Below the pieces are notes generated by a model. That model worked only from the letters and a program-made list of their open reading frames with translations, ran no database searches and had not been told where the DNA came from. Both the position numbers and the translations under genes were made by a program. DNA of 64,000 nt from Paramecium pentaurelia. Lineage: Eukaryota > Ciliophora > Oligohymenophorea > Peniculida > Parameciidae. The DNA lies in NCBI GenBank assembly GCA_905183005.1, contig CAJJDO010000017.1:622892-686891 (forward strand). Direction: 5' to 3'. How positions within the stretch are numbered: position 1 is the first letter of the stretch; each line of letters begins with the position of its first letter. Below, piece after piece: positions 39,538-52,799 of the stretch.

Positions 39538-42500
39538 TTTTACATACATAATATTCAAAAAATAATATATTATTTCAAAAACAAATACATTTATTAGTAA
39601 ATGTTAATGTTATATCACACAGAATTACTGAAAATATTGATGTAAGAGATATCTTTAAGGTTATATATTACTCAAGCATTTGAAATTGATTAAGCAACCA
39701 ATTATATCTATTTTTAAAACAAGAAAATCACTCCCTTTGTAATCATCATCAATAGTATAGTATAGTTTTTTTTTCTATTTTCAAAATAAAAATAAAAAGT
39801 GTTTGAATATTAGACATTGATCATCCTTAAATGAATACTAAAATGAAAAATTAGCAAATTTGTTTTGTGTTTCTAAATAAAATCAATCCAGTAGAACTAC
39901 TTAAAATTTAACAAAAAATTTTAGGGGATAAATCAGTAATGTAAACTAGTATTTTATATATATCTAATTGAAAGAGAAACTAACAAGTGATGGATCAAGC
40001 ATTGCAATAAATTTTTTAGGATTTCTGATTAAAATGATATTTGAAAAAGTAATTAAAATATTGAACTTTATTGATGTTTTTTAAGACTATATTTAAGACT
40101 ATATATACTAAAAGAAATTATTCTTACAAAAACTCATGTGTTCTAAAGAATTTGATGAAATATAGAGAAAATAAATATCTTGTTAAAAATTATAATACAA
40201 AAATTAGAAACTAGTATTAAAAATGAAAATTAAAAATATGATTTAGTTACTTTGCTTAAAGACTATTTAGTTATTTATATGCTTACTATCAGTATTTTCA
40301 TTTTACAAAAATAAAAATTAACATAAAAATAGAAAGATTGGCTGAAAATTTATAATTTATAAGAAAAATTAAAGCCATAAAAGAAGTCATCAATTTTTGA
40401 AAATAAAAACCCATTTTTAAAAGATATTTATAATAGTTCAATTTTGATTAAACTAAAATTATTAGAAGATTAATATTGCATTAAATTATTCCTCTTATTA
40501 TTAAAAAAATCATAAAATACTATATAGGAATCAAAATTAATAAATTAAAGAATTATTGATAGATTTAACACTCATTCGTTTTTGAAATAAATATTATCTA
40601 TTTATGTCTAGGAAATAATTATTTAGATGTAATACTAAAAACTCTTATTAATTATTATTTATAGATGCAAATGTTTATGAAAATGCATAAAGTGTATAAT
40701 TATATAGTATATAAATTTATAGGATTAATAACGGAAACACAAAAATGAGCAGAAGAAAAACTATGGAATTAATTATTTTTTCATTTAATCGTAAAGTAAA
40801 AGAACTGCATTTTATCTAATATGTGATGATAAGTAAATTAATTATTTTTTTATTTATATTTTTATATCAATAATTAGCAAGAAAAGTTAAATTGATATTT
40901 ATTACAATTTTTTGTTTTAAATAGTAAAGATAAAAATAAATCCTTATTCTTTTATTTAATAAATACAACAATAGAACAGGATCTGAATTCATCTTTATAA
41001 ATGTAACTGGATAAAAAAATAGATTTTTTAAATTAAGAAGTTTTGAATTGAACTTTTTTATTACTAATTTTGGTAATCAAAAATCCTTTATTTTTTTAGA
41101 ATTTTCTTAAGCATTTATGCATCTAATAGTTTAATTATAAAATGAAATCTTTTTTATGCTCTATAAAAAAGACACTAGATCCTATTAAATTTTCTAATTA
41201 ATAGTTTTTGTAAGAAAAAATAAATTAGAAGATTAATTTAATAATGATTTTTCTTGACTGTTATTTAATATCTTAAAAAAGCCTTAGAAGATAGAAAAAG
41301 AATATTAAAAGGAGAAATTACTTTAATGTTATTTGAAAAGTTGATTTTTTCCTAGATAAATATTTGATTAAATAATAATTCGATATAATTACAAATCATA
41401 AGGTTAGAGTAATAAATTGGATGCAAAATTTTAAATTTAAGGAATATTTTAAGATGATATATCAAATCTCAAAAATTTTGAAAATAGAAGGATGAAGTAT
41501 TTTGAGAATTATTTTTCTTTAAATAAATTCGTGATGTGATTGATGGCTTCTGAATCATAGGCGATAACACAAGCATTATGAATCTGCATAAAATATTACA
41601 ATCATAATTATTTGAATAATATAATAATTCATGAATGCATTAAATGCTGCATATATGTTTTGAGGTTTAATATTCCTGACAAATCCTGGAGCAATTTCAT
41701 TATATTCTTGCCCCTCCACGTACATTAAATAAAAAACACTTCACTTTTTTTGAAGGAAATATCAAATTATTTTATTCTGATAAAAAATTAAAGTGAAAGA
41801 GACTAATTTTTTATTTGGAGTGTTATTCCCTTAAATAGGTTAAATAATAATAATTTACTTCGAAAAATAATTGATGTAATGAATATTGCAATAGATATGA
41901 GTAAAAATAATGAAGTCATTTAATAAACCTAATCATCATAATTTTAAAGTGTTAAAACTTTTCAAATTATAATTCATATAGTTGGGATTTAATAGAAATG
42001 CATTTCATTTTTGTTTAAATGATTACAATTTCTTTAAGTAATCAAATCTTTGACGATTATTTTTTATAGAAATCATAGTTTCTTAACTAAAAAGCTATTA
42101 CCATAAGTATATTTTTATAATATATTTTAAAATATTTTCAATTATAAAATTATTCAAGTTATAAATTTATACATAGAACTAGGTGAAATATAGATAGAAA
42201 ATCTTCGAATTAATTACTATCAGAGGAAATTTAATTACATCTCGGAAGAAATATTTACAACCTTAGTTGTTTCCTAATAGTATTATTATAGAATTAACCC
42301 TAAAATCAAATTCAGGAATTTCTTTTTTAAATCTTTTTCTAAAGGAATCTAAAGCTAGTATTGCAATATTATATTTTAATAATTTAGAACTAATCAAAGA
42401 TACAATATATCACCAAGCATCTAAAAATTTTACTTATCCTTATTTATTAAGCAGAATTTAAATTAGCATAGATATTCAAATACACAAAAATAATTAGGAA

Positions 42501-42919
42501 TAAAAAGATAGATAAGATTAGGTAGTTTCCTATTGAACAGATCTTTAAAGTAATGGAAAATAACTTTCATCTTTGTGTCAATACTAAATATTAAATGATA
42601 ATTAAATTTTATTCAGATATTTAATGATAGGTAATTCTTTTAAATTTAGATCAACTAAGGCAGTAAATTTAATTTCTATCTTTATCAAAAATTGTCTTAT
42701 TAAAACTTAGCTTAATCTTCTATTATATTAAATTTCATCAATAATAATAAAAAATATACTTAATTTAAGTAATTGTAAAATATTTAGATTAATATAGTGT
42801 TTTAGTTTATATAAGATTGTTTGATTTAATTATTTATATCAAATAGAGTTTGTAATTTGTATTATAAATACATTCTTAATGTATAAATAATATTTAATTG
42901 ATTAATTATTTTATTTTTA
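39538..42919. other. 3.4-kb AT-rich desert
   Basis: No supported gene. The longest stretch free of TGA (42267-42536, about 80 codons with TAA/TAG as Gln) has low-complexity hydrophobic content and no motif. Scattered Lys/Asn-rich frames are a composition effect. Confidence 0.45.
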
Positions 42920-44274
42920 ATGAAAATCTTTACTTGTAAATATCTAGCACATGAAAATGAAGAAATTATTGGATTTTGTTTGAACCAAAATTGTTAAAAT
43001 GCAACTCAATATTGTTATGAATGTTTAAATACATTTCATTCAGACCATTTCAATGATTGTATTAGATTTACTAAAATGATCCCATATATCAATGATTTCA
43101 TGCAGATTTATAATAAATCAAGGAATTAGTTCAATGAAATCTATCAATAACTTCAGAATATTTTTGAATAGATTTTTAAAAAAATGGATTAAGAAATTAT
43201 AATCTTAGAAAAAATTAGCAATTAACTTTTAAACAAAGACTATTTGGCTTTTAAATCATAAATAAACATAATCAAATTGTTTTATTCAAATGAAAAAGAC
43301 AAATACGTATGTATCTTTTTTAAATTATTATAATAGAATAACAAATATCATAATTAAATATTATTCTTGAAACTATAAAAACTATGGTACCAGATTAAAT
43401 TAAATCGGAACATTAATTTAATTATGATTATTAAAATAATATTAAAATTGAAGAAATTAATTAGGAGATTAATGATAATATGCAGTAGAATAATTAAGAT
43501 CCTTAAATAATGATAGATAAAGGTAAAATAAATTTCTTCTTATTTTAGGATAGTAATTAAGTAAATTACAAAAGTACGAAGAAGCAATTGAATGTTTTGA
43601 CAAAGCTATATTAATGGATAGTAAATTGTTATCTCCATATTTGAATAAGGGTAATTAAATTACTATTTTTATTTAGGTCAAACATTAAAACGTTTAAAGA
43701 AGTATTAAGAAGCAATCGAATGTTATGACAAAGCTATTTAAATAAATCCTAAATCTTCGCCTGCTTGGAATAATAAGGGTAATTGGTTCTTATTGTCTTT
43801 AGGTTAAGTATTATCCTATTTAACAAAATATAAAGAAGCATTATAGTGTTACGAAAAAGCAATTGGTTGAATAAGGGTAATTAATTGTGATCAATTATAA
43901 TTTAGGAAATTCATTAAAACGCTTAAATAAGTATGAAGATGCAATAGAATGTTTTGACAAAGTTATTTCAATAAATCCTAAAAATGAATCTGCTTGGAAT
44001 AGTAAGGGTAAATTACTTTATAATTCAGGTTTATTACTACACAAATTAAAGAACTTCAAAGATGCCATCTAAAGTTATGATATGTCTCTTTCCATTCGCA
44101 TTTAACCTTCAATATTAAAACAAAAAGGTAAACGATTTTTAATCTAATTTAAATATAGCTGATACACTATTTGAATTAGGGGAAAAATAATTAGCTGAAT
44201 AATTTTATATGGCTGCGTTGGAAAATGGTACAGATGATACAGATTAAATATAGAAATAATAAGTACAGTTATGA
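42920..44274 (+). pseudogene. Zinc-finger plus TPR protein, frame-broken in the third TPR
   Basis: ATG 42920 begins a Cys/His cluster (CKYLAH, FCLNQNC, YCYECLNTFHSDHFNDC) resembling the B-box-like fingers that precede coiled coils in many Paramecium proteins. A coiled segment follows. TPR units of the form KYEEAIECFDKAI.IN....AWNNKG run from ~43560 to ~44220. Seven GT..AG introns (21-31 nt) are recognisable. In the TPR part they split the Gly codon at the end of each unit (NK|G), as in the 7029 gene. In the third unit the sequence jumps from EKAI directly to WLNKG near 43866, deleting about ten codons and shifting frame into TGA. The rest of the frame is good to TGA 44272. It is either a recent pseudogene or a local assembly error; the coding part is otherwise undamaged. 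Confidence 0.75.
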
Positions 44275-44329
44275 AATATCATCATAAATCAAATATTTTA
44301 TATTTTTCATTAAACATTATATCATCTCT

Positions 44330-46003
44330 ATGTTGCATGAAAATTATAATAAATAGACAAACAATTGGAAACTAAATGGAAAGTTGCTTATCTCTTGGTA
44401 CTTACTATTTTTATAGACCTAAATTCATAATAGAGATTCCTTTTAAAATTGATTTACAAACTAAAGCATATATAGTTCTATCATTTGATTTTCATTAATT
44501 ATGTCTTCTATAATTCATATAATAATAATTACTGATTTATCTAATTCTTCTCTGTTTATCTACGAAATGAGTTTATTTCCTTCAACTTATTAATTTTATG
44601 ATTTTTATTGAGTATCAATGACTAAAGAATATGATTGATTACTTATAAATTGTTAATTTCTTTATAAAATAGTATCATAGAATTGAGTATAATCATCTAA
44701 TTTATCAAATTTTATAGGAATCTCACTATTAAAGTATACTTTATTATTTGATTATAATATTTCTACTTGTAATTTAAACTTATCAATTTTAGGTTTTGAC
44801 TCTATTTCTTCCTTTTAATCAATATTTGTTAATATTTAGTCAATAAAATTTTCAACAATAGCTTTGAATTCTTTTATTAAACTTAATTTTGTTTTAATTG
44901 ATTCTATTTTTCCTAGATTTCAAGCCTCAGACTGAATGCAAATCAAAGTTATTTGAATCTCTCATACAAGCAAGAAACCAATCTTTTTAACTTAACAAGG
45001 TCATTTATTATTGCTTATTTTTTGATGCTTAGTTGTTAACCATTTCTTTAACATATTTCAATTTTATGAAATTTATATATAAGTCTTCAAAAAAATCAAC
45101 CTTATTCTTTTATGACGATATATAAGTTTAGTTGCCTTCATTTTAGATGATATTAATAATTAATCTTTCTTTCTTAAAAGTCATCATATTAAATTAAAAA
45201 TAATCTCCAATTCTATTATTCAAATGATAGCAACTTACTTCATAAATTTTTTTTTATTTATAAATAATTTATTATAATTTATTCAATATTCCCAATAATT
45301 TTCTGAAAATTCAATCCAATTTCCTTACTTTCCTCCGAATACATTAAACCAACCTCCACCTAAATAAAATAATGCCATTATTTAATTTTATATCCTTTAA
45401 TTCCATATTTTCCTTTGAATTTTAAGTATTTCATTTACACTATATTAAGTAAAACTTCTTCATTTTTCGATCCATCTATTTTTTTAATCTAGTGCTCTTT
45501 ATGTTATAGGTTGAAAGTTTGTTTTGACAAATTTATTTCTGACACTTTATAATCCCTCCAAGATACGATTATTTTTTCAGTTAATTCAGTACTTGGTATA
45601 TAAAAAATTTTTTGTAAACTATAAGATTGAATTAATTAGATAAGTTGTCTTATACCAATCTTACATAAATTTTTCAAATATTATTCCTTTTTTGGAAATT
45701 TGCGAAGCATCCTGCAACCAATTTTTTTGAAATCGTTTTTTTAACATCTCAAACTAAAAAGGATTAAAGTAGTTTCTTCTTAATATAAATCATGTTAACT
45801 TAAGACACTTTTCAAAGTAGTTTTAGATTCACTTAATCTAAATTAGTGATCTATGTTTAATTATTTGAACATTTCAATTATTTTTTAACCAAAATCATCA
45901 ATCAGAATAATCAAATCTTCAGTTATTTTACCATATCTAATACATTTTTGATTAATTTTGCCTTTGTAAATTCCTCAAATAAAGTTTGTTGGACACTCAT
46001 GAC
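44330..46003 (-). pseudogene. Degenerate minus-strand gene with MORN-like remnant
   Basis: Read leftward from an ATG near 46003 (MSVQQTLFEEFTKAK), the frame fails after ~30 codons at a TGA, and later blocks fall in different frames. The clearest is LGGGWFNVFGGKQGNWIEFSENYWEY near 45270-45360, which matches the ciliate MORN-like unit (GGGSY..GIKIGKWIELS.NF). Further blocks (WRDYKVSEINLSKQTFNLQ near 45560; KPKIDKFKLQVEIL near 44750) have ordinary protein composition. TGA stops and shifts every 100-300 bases indicate a decayed gene rather than introns. The original function is unknown. Confidence 0.45.
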
Positions 46004-47824
46004 AAAATTTATATTGAGTTTTCATGAAAAAAATTTGTATAATTTTTATCACAAGATAATAAATTTTATTCGTAATAAATACAAAATTAGTTTAAAATGA
46101 AAATGCCCTGATATAGTAAACCGTAAAAATATTCAGCCCAAAATTTATGTTTCTGTTTCAATTTAAGTCATTTTAAAAAAATCAAAAATAACTTATGAGA
46201 AAACGATTTATTATCATTTTAATTGTTAATTTTCTTAATAGTCAAATTTGAAATTAGTAATACTAAAATCTAAATCAATAATTATTTATAATTCTTCAGC
46301 TCTACTAGTTTGTTTTATCATATCTCCTTTCCGTAATTTGAAAATCCCATTAATATGGAAAAATTCACTCAAATGATTGATCATAAATGTTAAATCATCT
46401 TATTTGATATTTTCTTGTCAACTTAAATCATGTAATTTTATGAATTCATTTACAATAATGATTATATAAAATTAAATAATATTCAATCAAATATCCAAAC
46501 TTTTCAAAAATCATATATTTAATCTTCAATTTTTAAATGATTGGTTTCTTTTTCTTTTAAGAATCAAAATTTGAAATTTATTATAATTTCCCTACTTCCA
46601 AATTAACTACTTAATTTAAATTATGATTTTGGCTTCTTTAGCCTATATTCAAATTAAATTTTTTAGAAGGAATTTTATAATCGCATAGGAAAGTAGTAGC
46701 TTTTTCCATTAAATTTTATTTTAAACATAAGAACAGTATATGCATAAGTAATAGGAATCATTTGATGAATAATAGTATACTGTTTCAAAAAATTTGAGCG
46801 CTCTTTATGAGAATTGTTGATAGATTTTTGAATAAATATTCATTCTAAATAATAATCAAATTTTAAGTATTATGCTGAATTAAAATTTCTAATATTTAAT
46901 CTTTGCAATTTCTGTTTAAATTTAATTACTATCGTGCCTCTAAATAGTATGATTTTTAAGAAATAGGGAAAATTAGATTATAATATTAATGGGTATATTA
47001 GAGTAAAATTATAAAAAAATATTATTTAACTCGATATTAATGAATTCTTTTTATATTATTAGTAAATATTAAGTACAGTATTTGGAAGAATGAATTTATT
47101 GTTTTGATGATATATAAATTATAAAATGAATATTAAGTAAAAAATAAGAGATTATATTTCTAATACTATTGACTTCTATTAGATAAATAAAAGATATATT
47201 TGATGGTAAAATTCTTTGAATATATCAATTTTTGAATATTTTTCATAAAGAGAAAATAGAATCGTTAAGAAGAAAATCTATAAAATTATTGTCCTTGTTC
47301 AAATAAATTAAGAAACTTTAAATTGACTTGTTCAAATAAATTATGAAGTTCTAAATTGGTTGAATATTAAAATAATCATATTATACAAATTGAAATTTGG
47401 ATTTTATACGGAAAGGAGAGAAACTTATTTTTGGAAGTTTAATAATAAAAATAGTAAACAAGAAGAAAATTGGTAGAATCTATCAAAGGCTATTGGAGGT
47501 AATTAAGTAAAAATGATTTAGTTTAGCATTGTTAAATCTATTTTGTTGAATTATTAATATTGTTTAAGATATAGTAGGTTGATTTATCAATAGGCTAGCA
47601 AAATAATGTACCAAACAACTTAAATTTATCTTTAAGTCTAAACCATTTATTCATCTAATTTTTTAACCTTTTCTTTTTTAATAATAATTTCAGTCTTATT
47701 ATTTGTGATAGCTAAAATTTCCAACTGAATTAACCAAATATTCAATATAATTCTAAAAATAAGGCCTGTTTAAGTAAAAAATTCTCAAAATAAAAATAAA
47801 ATAATTTAATAGAGTTTATAATTA
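46004..47824. other. AT-rich spacer with a small minus-strand coding relic
   Basis: On the minus strand at about 46205-46425 there is an open block with protein-like composition (DDLTFMINHLSEFFHINGIF, then KLRKGDMIK and AEELQIIIDLDFSIT). It has no convincing start and TGA on both sides, so it may be part of the same decayed neighbourhood. Nothing else is supported up to the kinase gene. Confidence 0.35.
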
Positions 47825-50253
47825 ATGATCATTAAGGTTGAACAAATTGAAATTAAAAAACGAGAAAAAATTGGTGTTGGAGGAAATGGCTAAGTTTATC
47901 TAGGAGAAACAACAGACGGCAATTTTGTAGCGATAAAAGAGCAAATGAAAATAAGTGATCACGAATATAAGATCTTGTAGGCTCTCAAAGGAAAAAAATG
48001 TGAACATATAATTTACGTGCATGCTTTTGAAGAGTAAAAAAACGGAATTTTCACAATTATGGAACTTGCAAAAAGTTTTGATATAAAGAATATGTCTGAT
48101 AAGAGGGGAATTTGCTTGTAAGTAAATAACTTTCAATATTTTTTTAGATGGCAAAAGGAGTTTCTGAATTGCACTAATTAGGATTTTTTCATAGAGATTT
48201 AAAACCTGATAATTTTGTAATCGGCAAAGATGATAAAATCAAATTAATCGATTTTGGAACCACAAAATAAATTGCAGAAGAAATTCATACAAATTCTACT
48301 GGAACGTATATATATATGGCCCCAGAAATGATTATCACCAATGCTTATGATTCATCCGTTGACATTTGGTCTTTGGGTGTGATCTTTTATGAGGTTATTA
48401 CTAATGAAAAATTTTTTGGTAAATATGATACAGATTATTTAACATATAGAGCGATAACCTAAATAAGTCAATAACAAATAAATAATAAAATAAGAGAAAA
48501 ATTAGTAAATTAATAGTTAAATACATTATTATAAAAAATGATTGTTCAATATTTGGATGGAGAAGAAAAAATTATATAATAAAAAAAAAGAATTGGAATA
48601 GATGAAGTAATTAATGAACTAGAAAAATAAAAATATTTTAAATAACATTAATAACAAATGGAAGATTTGTATGAGATTTTAGCTTCCTTCAAACCAATTG
48701 ATAGAAGAACATTCAATATGATATTTGAAGCATTAATGGATATATAACATAAAGAAAATCTAATAAACTAAATATCAAAAGATGATAGGATTATTTAATT
48801 TTTAAAATCTATAGTTAGCCTTACAGCTTTAAATAATAAATTCATAGAATTAGGATCTAAATCACTCAATTTATTAGTCGAGATAAAGGTTGATCTGACA
48901 AACTAAAGCTTAGAAAACATTAAGATAAAGAATACATCTTTAATCGGAGCTAATTTTGTCAGATGTAATTTGAGTGGATCAGAATTTGATAATGTAGATA
49001 TAAGCGGGATGAATTTGAATGAAGCTTAATTATTTAACTGTAGATGGAAAAACATAAAAATAGATGAATAACATAAATTGGATGGTCATAGTGGAAATGT
49101 AAGTTCAGTCTGCTTTTCTCCTGATGGTACTAAATTAGCATCTGGGAGTTGGGATAATACTATTCGATTGTAAGATGTTAAGACAGGAAAATAAAAAGTC
49201 ATATTCCATGGTAATACTAGTTATGTCCTATCAGTATGCTTTTCTCCTGATGGTTCTACATTAGCATCTGGTGGCACGAATAACTCTATTAACTTTTGGA
49301 ATATTTAGACAGGAAATTAAAAGGCACAACTAAATGGTCATAATGGTTTGGTCTATTCAGTGTGCTTTTCCCCTAATGGTTAAACATTAGCATCTGGTAG
49401 TGGAGATAATTCAATTCGGCTATGGGATGTTAAGACAGGATAATAAAAGGCATAATTAAATGGTCATTCTAAAGATGTTTTATCAGTATGCTTTTCCCCT
49501 AATGGTACTAAATTAGCATCTGGTAGTAAAGATTATTCAATTATGTTATGGGATGTTAAGGAAAGTGTATCTTTATATTAGGTATTTGTACTATATATTC
49601 TGATATGGGCTTTTATTTATTCACACTTCATAATAGTTATGTTAACTGTAGTATTCTTTATCTGGTTAAATCAGAAGATGAAAAAATCAATATTGTAAGG
49701 TCATAGTGGAAATGTCAATTCAGTATGCTTCTCTCCTGACGGTACTATATTAGCATCGTGTAGTGATGATAAATCCATCAGGTTATGGAATGTTTAGACA
49801 GGATAATAAAATGCATTATTAAATGGTCATAGTGATTATGTAAGATCAGTGTGCTTTTCCCCTGACGGTACAACGTTAGCATCTAGTAGTGATGATAATT
49901 CAATCAGGTTATGGGATGTTAGGACAGGATAATAAAAAGCAGAAATAAATGGTCATAGTGATTATGTCAGATCAGTATGCTTTTCTCCTGACGGCTCTTC
50001 ATTAGCATCTAGTAGTGATGATAATTCCATCAGGTTATGGGATGTTCGCCTTTCAAATAGCAGTATTTATTTTTATGACTTAGTCTCTTCTAATATTAAT
50101 CTTCTTCTCATATCCCAATAGCCAATATTTTAAGCTTAAGGTGCTTTAATTCTTAAAGGATAATTTGAAAATAATTAAGGTGTAGATTTATTTTCATTTT
50201 TACAATCTAAAGGGAGTATTATTTTGGAAGACGAAATTTAAAATTAAAATTGA
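47825..50253 (+). CDS. Protein kinase - pentapeptide repeat - WD40 protein
   Basis: The frame closes at 801 codons with one 26-nt intron (48122-48147). Residues ~15-265 form a protein kinase: glycine loop GVGGNGQV (17-24), VAIK (Lys38), HRDLKPDN (Asp116), DFG (134-136), MAPEM and DIWSLGVIFYE. All catalytic residues are present. Residues ~350-400 are pentapeptide-like repeats (TSLIGANFVRCNLSGSEFDN). Seven WD40 blades follow from ~residue 410, with the repeated core VCFSPDGT.LASGS.DNSIRLWDVKTGQQ. The blade number fits one complete beta-propeller. Between blades 4 and 5 the usual TGQQ link is replaced by ~40 in-frame codons rich in hydrophobic residues (49561-49683). The first blade reads LQD in place of LWD. 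It is probably a cytosolic signalling kinase scaffolded by its propeller; the substrates are unknown. Confidence 0.88.
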
Positions 50254-52799
50254 TAATTATCAAGAACATTAGATATATATATATTTAAACTGTATATTTC
50301 CTTTTCTTTTAATTGATTTTTTTTCATTTGCACTCTTAAGTTTAATACTTTATTATTGGTTTATTTTAATTTAAATTTTTTGTCATTTTTCTATACTTTT
50401 TTCTCACAAGAATATTTTTAGCTAAAGATTCATGAATATTTGACCTCCTTGGAAATTGGTATCAATATATGCGAATATGATTAATATTGTATTCGATTCA
50501 TAAATTATAAAGTTTAGAATTATTATTAATTTATAAATGTATAATTTTATTCTTAAAGAACTTGTTGAGCTTTTATGAAATTATTAAAATAAATAAATTA
50601 GAAAATACTTTTTTTATTAAAATATTAATATTGCTTTTAAATGATGGTATTCATAATAAAGTTGTATCATTCAAATTTTATTTGAATTTTATTCATATAA
50701 TTCAAAATCTGGAGAGAGTAAGTTTTGAGATTAAATCAGATTCATTAAACATTGAGAAATGTTTTTACTGCAAAATAGAAGAGTAAAAGAGTAAGGCAAA
50801 AGCAATAGATCTGATAATAAAAAATATAAAATTATGTTCTAAGACTAATTTATCACTTGCCACATTATTATAAAATCAAAATTTTAATTGATCAATCAAG
50901 ATTAGATTTATATTCGATAATTTATAAAAATATGAATTTTAAACTTTTGTTTATTTATTATGAACAAATGCAAGTAAAAATATTTATATAAAAATAAATC
51001 TAGGAACTATGTTAAAATTGATTCAATTTTTGATAATAAGTAAATGATAATTAATCATATTGATTATTTAGAAGATATTTGTTATTAAGATAAAATTATT
51101 ATTCTTAACATTGAAAGGTATCAATTCTTTTATTTTTTTTCGATCAACCTTTTAGAAAACTTTCATTACAATTTTACATTTTTATAGTTGATAAGAAATA
51201 CTTTATCATCACAATTTTTAATTAAATCAATAATTATAAAAACTTCTCCACTCCTCATAAAATATCTATTTTAATCTTTAAATTTTATTCTAGATATTAA
51301 TTCTGACTAAAATCATTTATAATTCAATTCAGAGAAGGAATCCTATATTGATTTTTATCTAATTTTCCGAATCGTAATTATTCAAAAATTCTCATCTCTT
51401 TGGAATTATTTTCAATATTTTTACATCAATCATCAATTGTTTATTCCTCTAATCCATTTCTTCAAGCTAACCTTCATTTTATAAATTTAATACCACAATT
51501 GCAATCTTTAATCGCTCTATCAATTCAATATCTTAAGTCTTTTTTATAAAAACTCTTTAGAATGATATGATAAAACTATTTCTTTCTTATTAATACTGCG
51601 TATAAAAATCTTCCAAATATTTATTACTTCTGATAGTTTTTTAAATCTTATAAATGGAATTAAAATTTAAGTCTTTTATTAAGAGCATTTAGATCATAAA
51701 CTCTATATTATCGAAACAGTTTATTTATATTCAATAAAACTTAGTTAGTAGATATTAGTTATACTTTTAGATATTGCTTTAAATTATCAATCTTTATCAA
51801 GTAATCATAATAGTTTATTGATTTAGAATTAAACTATTTGGATTCATTAATTATTTTTGTGAATCTAAGGAATAATGTAGAACAATTATTAAAAATCAAC
51901 TGATTTCGGCTATATCGTCTCATTTAATTATATGTTAAATGCCTAGTTATCAAGTATGTTCACAGTTTAAGTCCAATGTTCCATTAAAAATTGAATAGTA
52001 TTCTTAAAATCACCATTAAAAATAATCTATGTAAATCAATAAAGTATCAATTAATTTATTAATAGTTTTAAATTATTATTATATAGTATTTTTAAACTTT
52101 TTTAATCAATTAATTATGAAACTATGGTTCCTCATCCATATTATAGTATTTAGTGATGATATGTTATTTGAAATATTGATTTATTCAATCCTACAATATT
52201 TGTTAAATTCACCTAAGCCTATAATTTTATTGAGTTTTAGTAACTATAACCTAAATTATTAATTTATGTATTCTGCAAAAATTATTTCATATTCGAAAAT
52301 ATATACTATTTTCATGGCACCTATGTTCTTACATAAGTGAATGTCTTTTAATTAATCGATTCCTAAATTAAATATTGTTGAATGATTATCTTTGGTTTCT
52401 CTAATTGATTCGAATTACCTATCATAAAGTCTCCTACACTTCAACAAAACTTAAATTTTTTAATTAATTCTTTGTGGCTCTAGATTCTTAATATAATTTG
52501 AATAAATTAATTAAGTTTCTTTCAGATATTTTAATCATGAACATAATATACTTATATATTCCACAATTAATCTCTTCACCCTACTCTACTTTTTTATAAT
52601 AAACATCAAAATCCGCTCTTTAAATAAAATATTGTATCCCAATATTGAGTAAAATAACTAATAAGGTTAATGAACTATATGACTATAAAAAGATGTGAAA
52701 TATACACCTCATATTACAAAAGTGTTAAAAATATTGGCAAAAATAAGATTTTTAATCATTATTTATATTTCTGTAATTCTATAATTAATATCATTTATC
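50254..52799. other. AT-rich spacer; one unassigned open frame near 50530-50888
   Basis: Around 50530-50888 (+) a frame of ~115 codons stays open. It has moderately complex composition (FYEIIKINKLENTFF..., KCFYCKIEEQKSKAKA) but no in-frame ATG near its start and no recognised family. It may be an exon of a decayed gene. Nothing else is supported between the two kinase genes. Confidence 0.3.

Noticed and set aside
42267..42536. 80-codon plus-strand frame
   Set aside because: No motif, no intron-like joins and an isolated position in a desert.
47900..48154. Minus-strand frame inside the kinase gene
   Set aside because: It is antisense to the kinase glycine-loop region, whose sense frame has all family motifs.
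49561..49683. Calling the WD40 insertion a definite internal eliminated sequence
   Set aside because: Only one end resembles the TA-bounded end consensus, and excision between the TAs tested does not recreate the standard TGQQ link.
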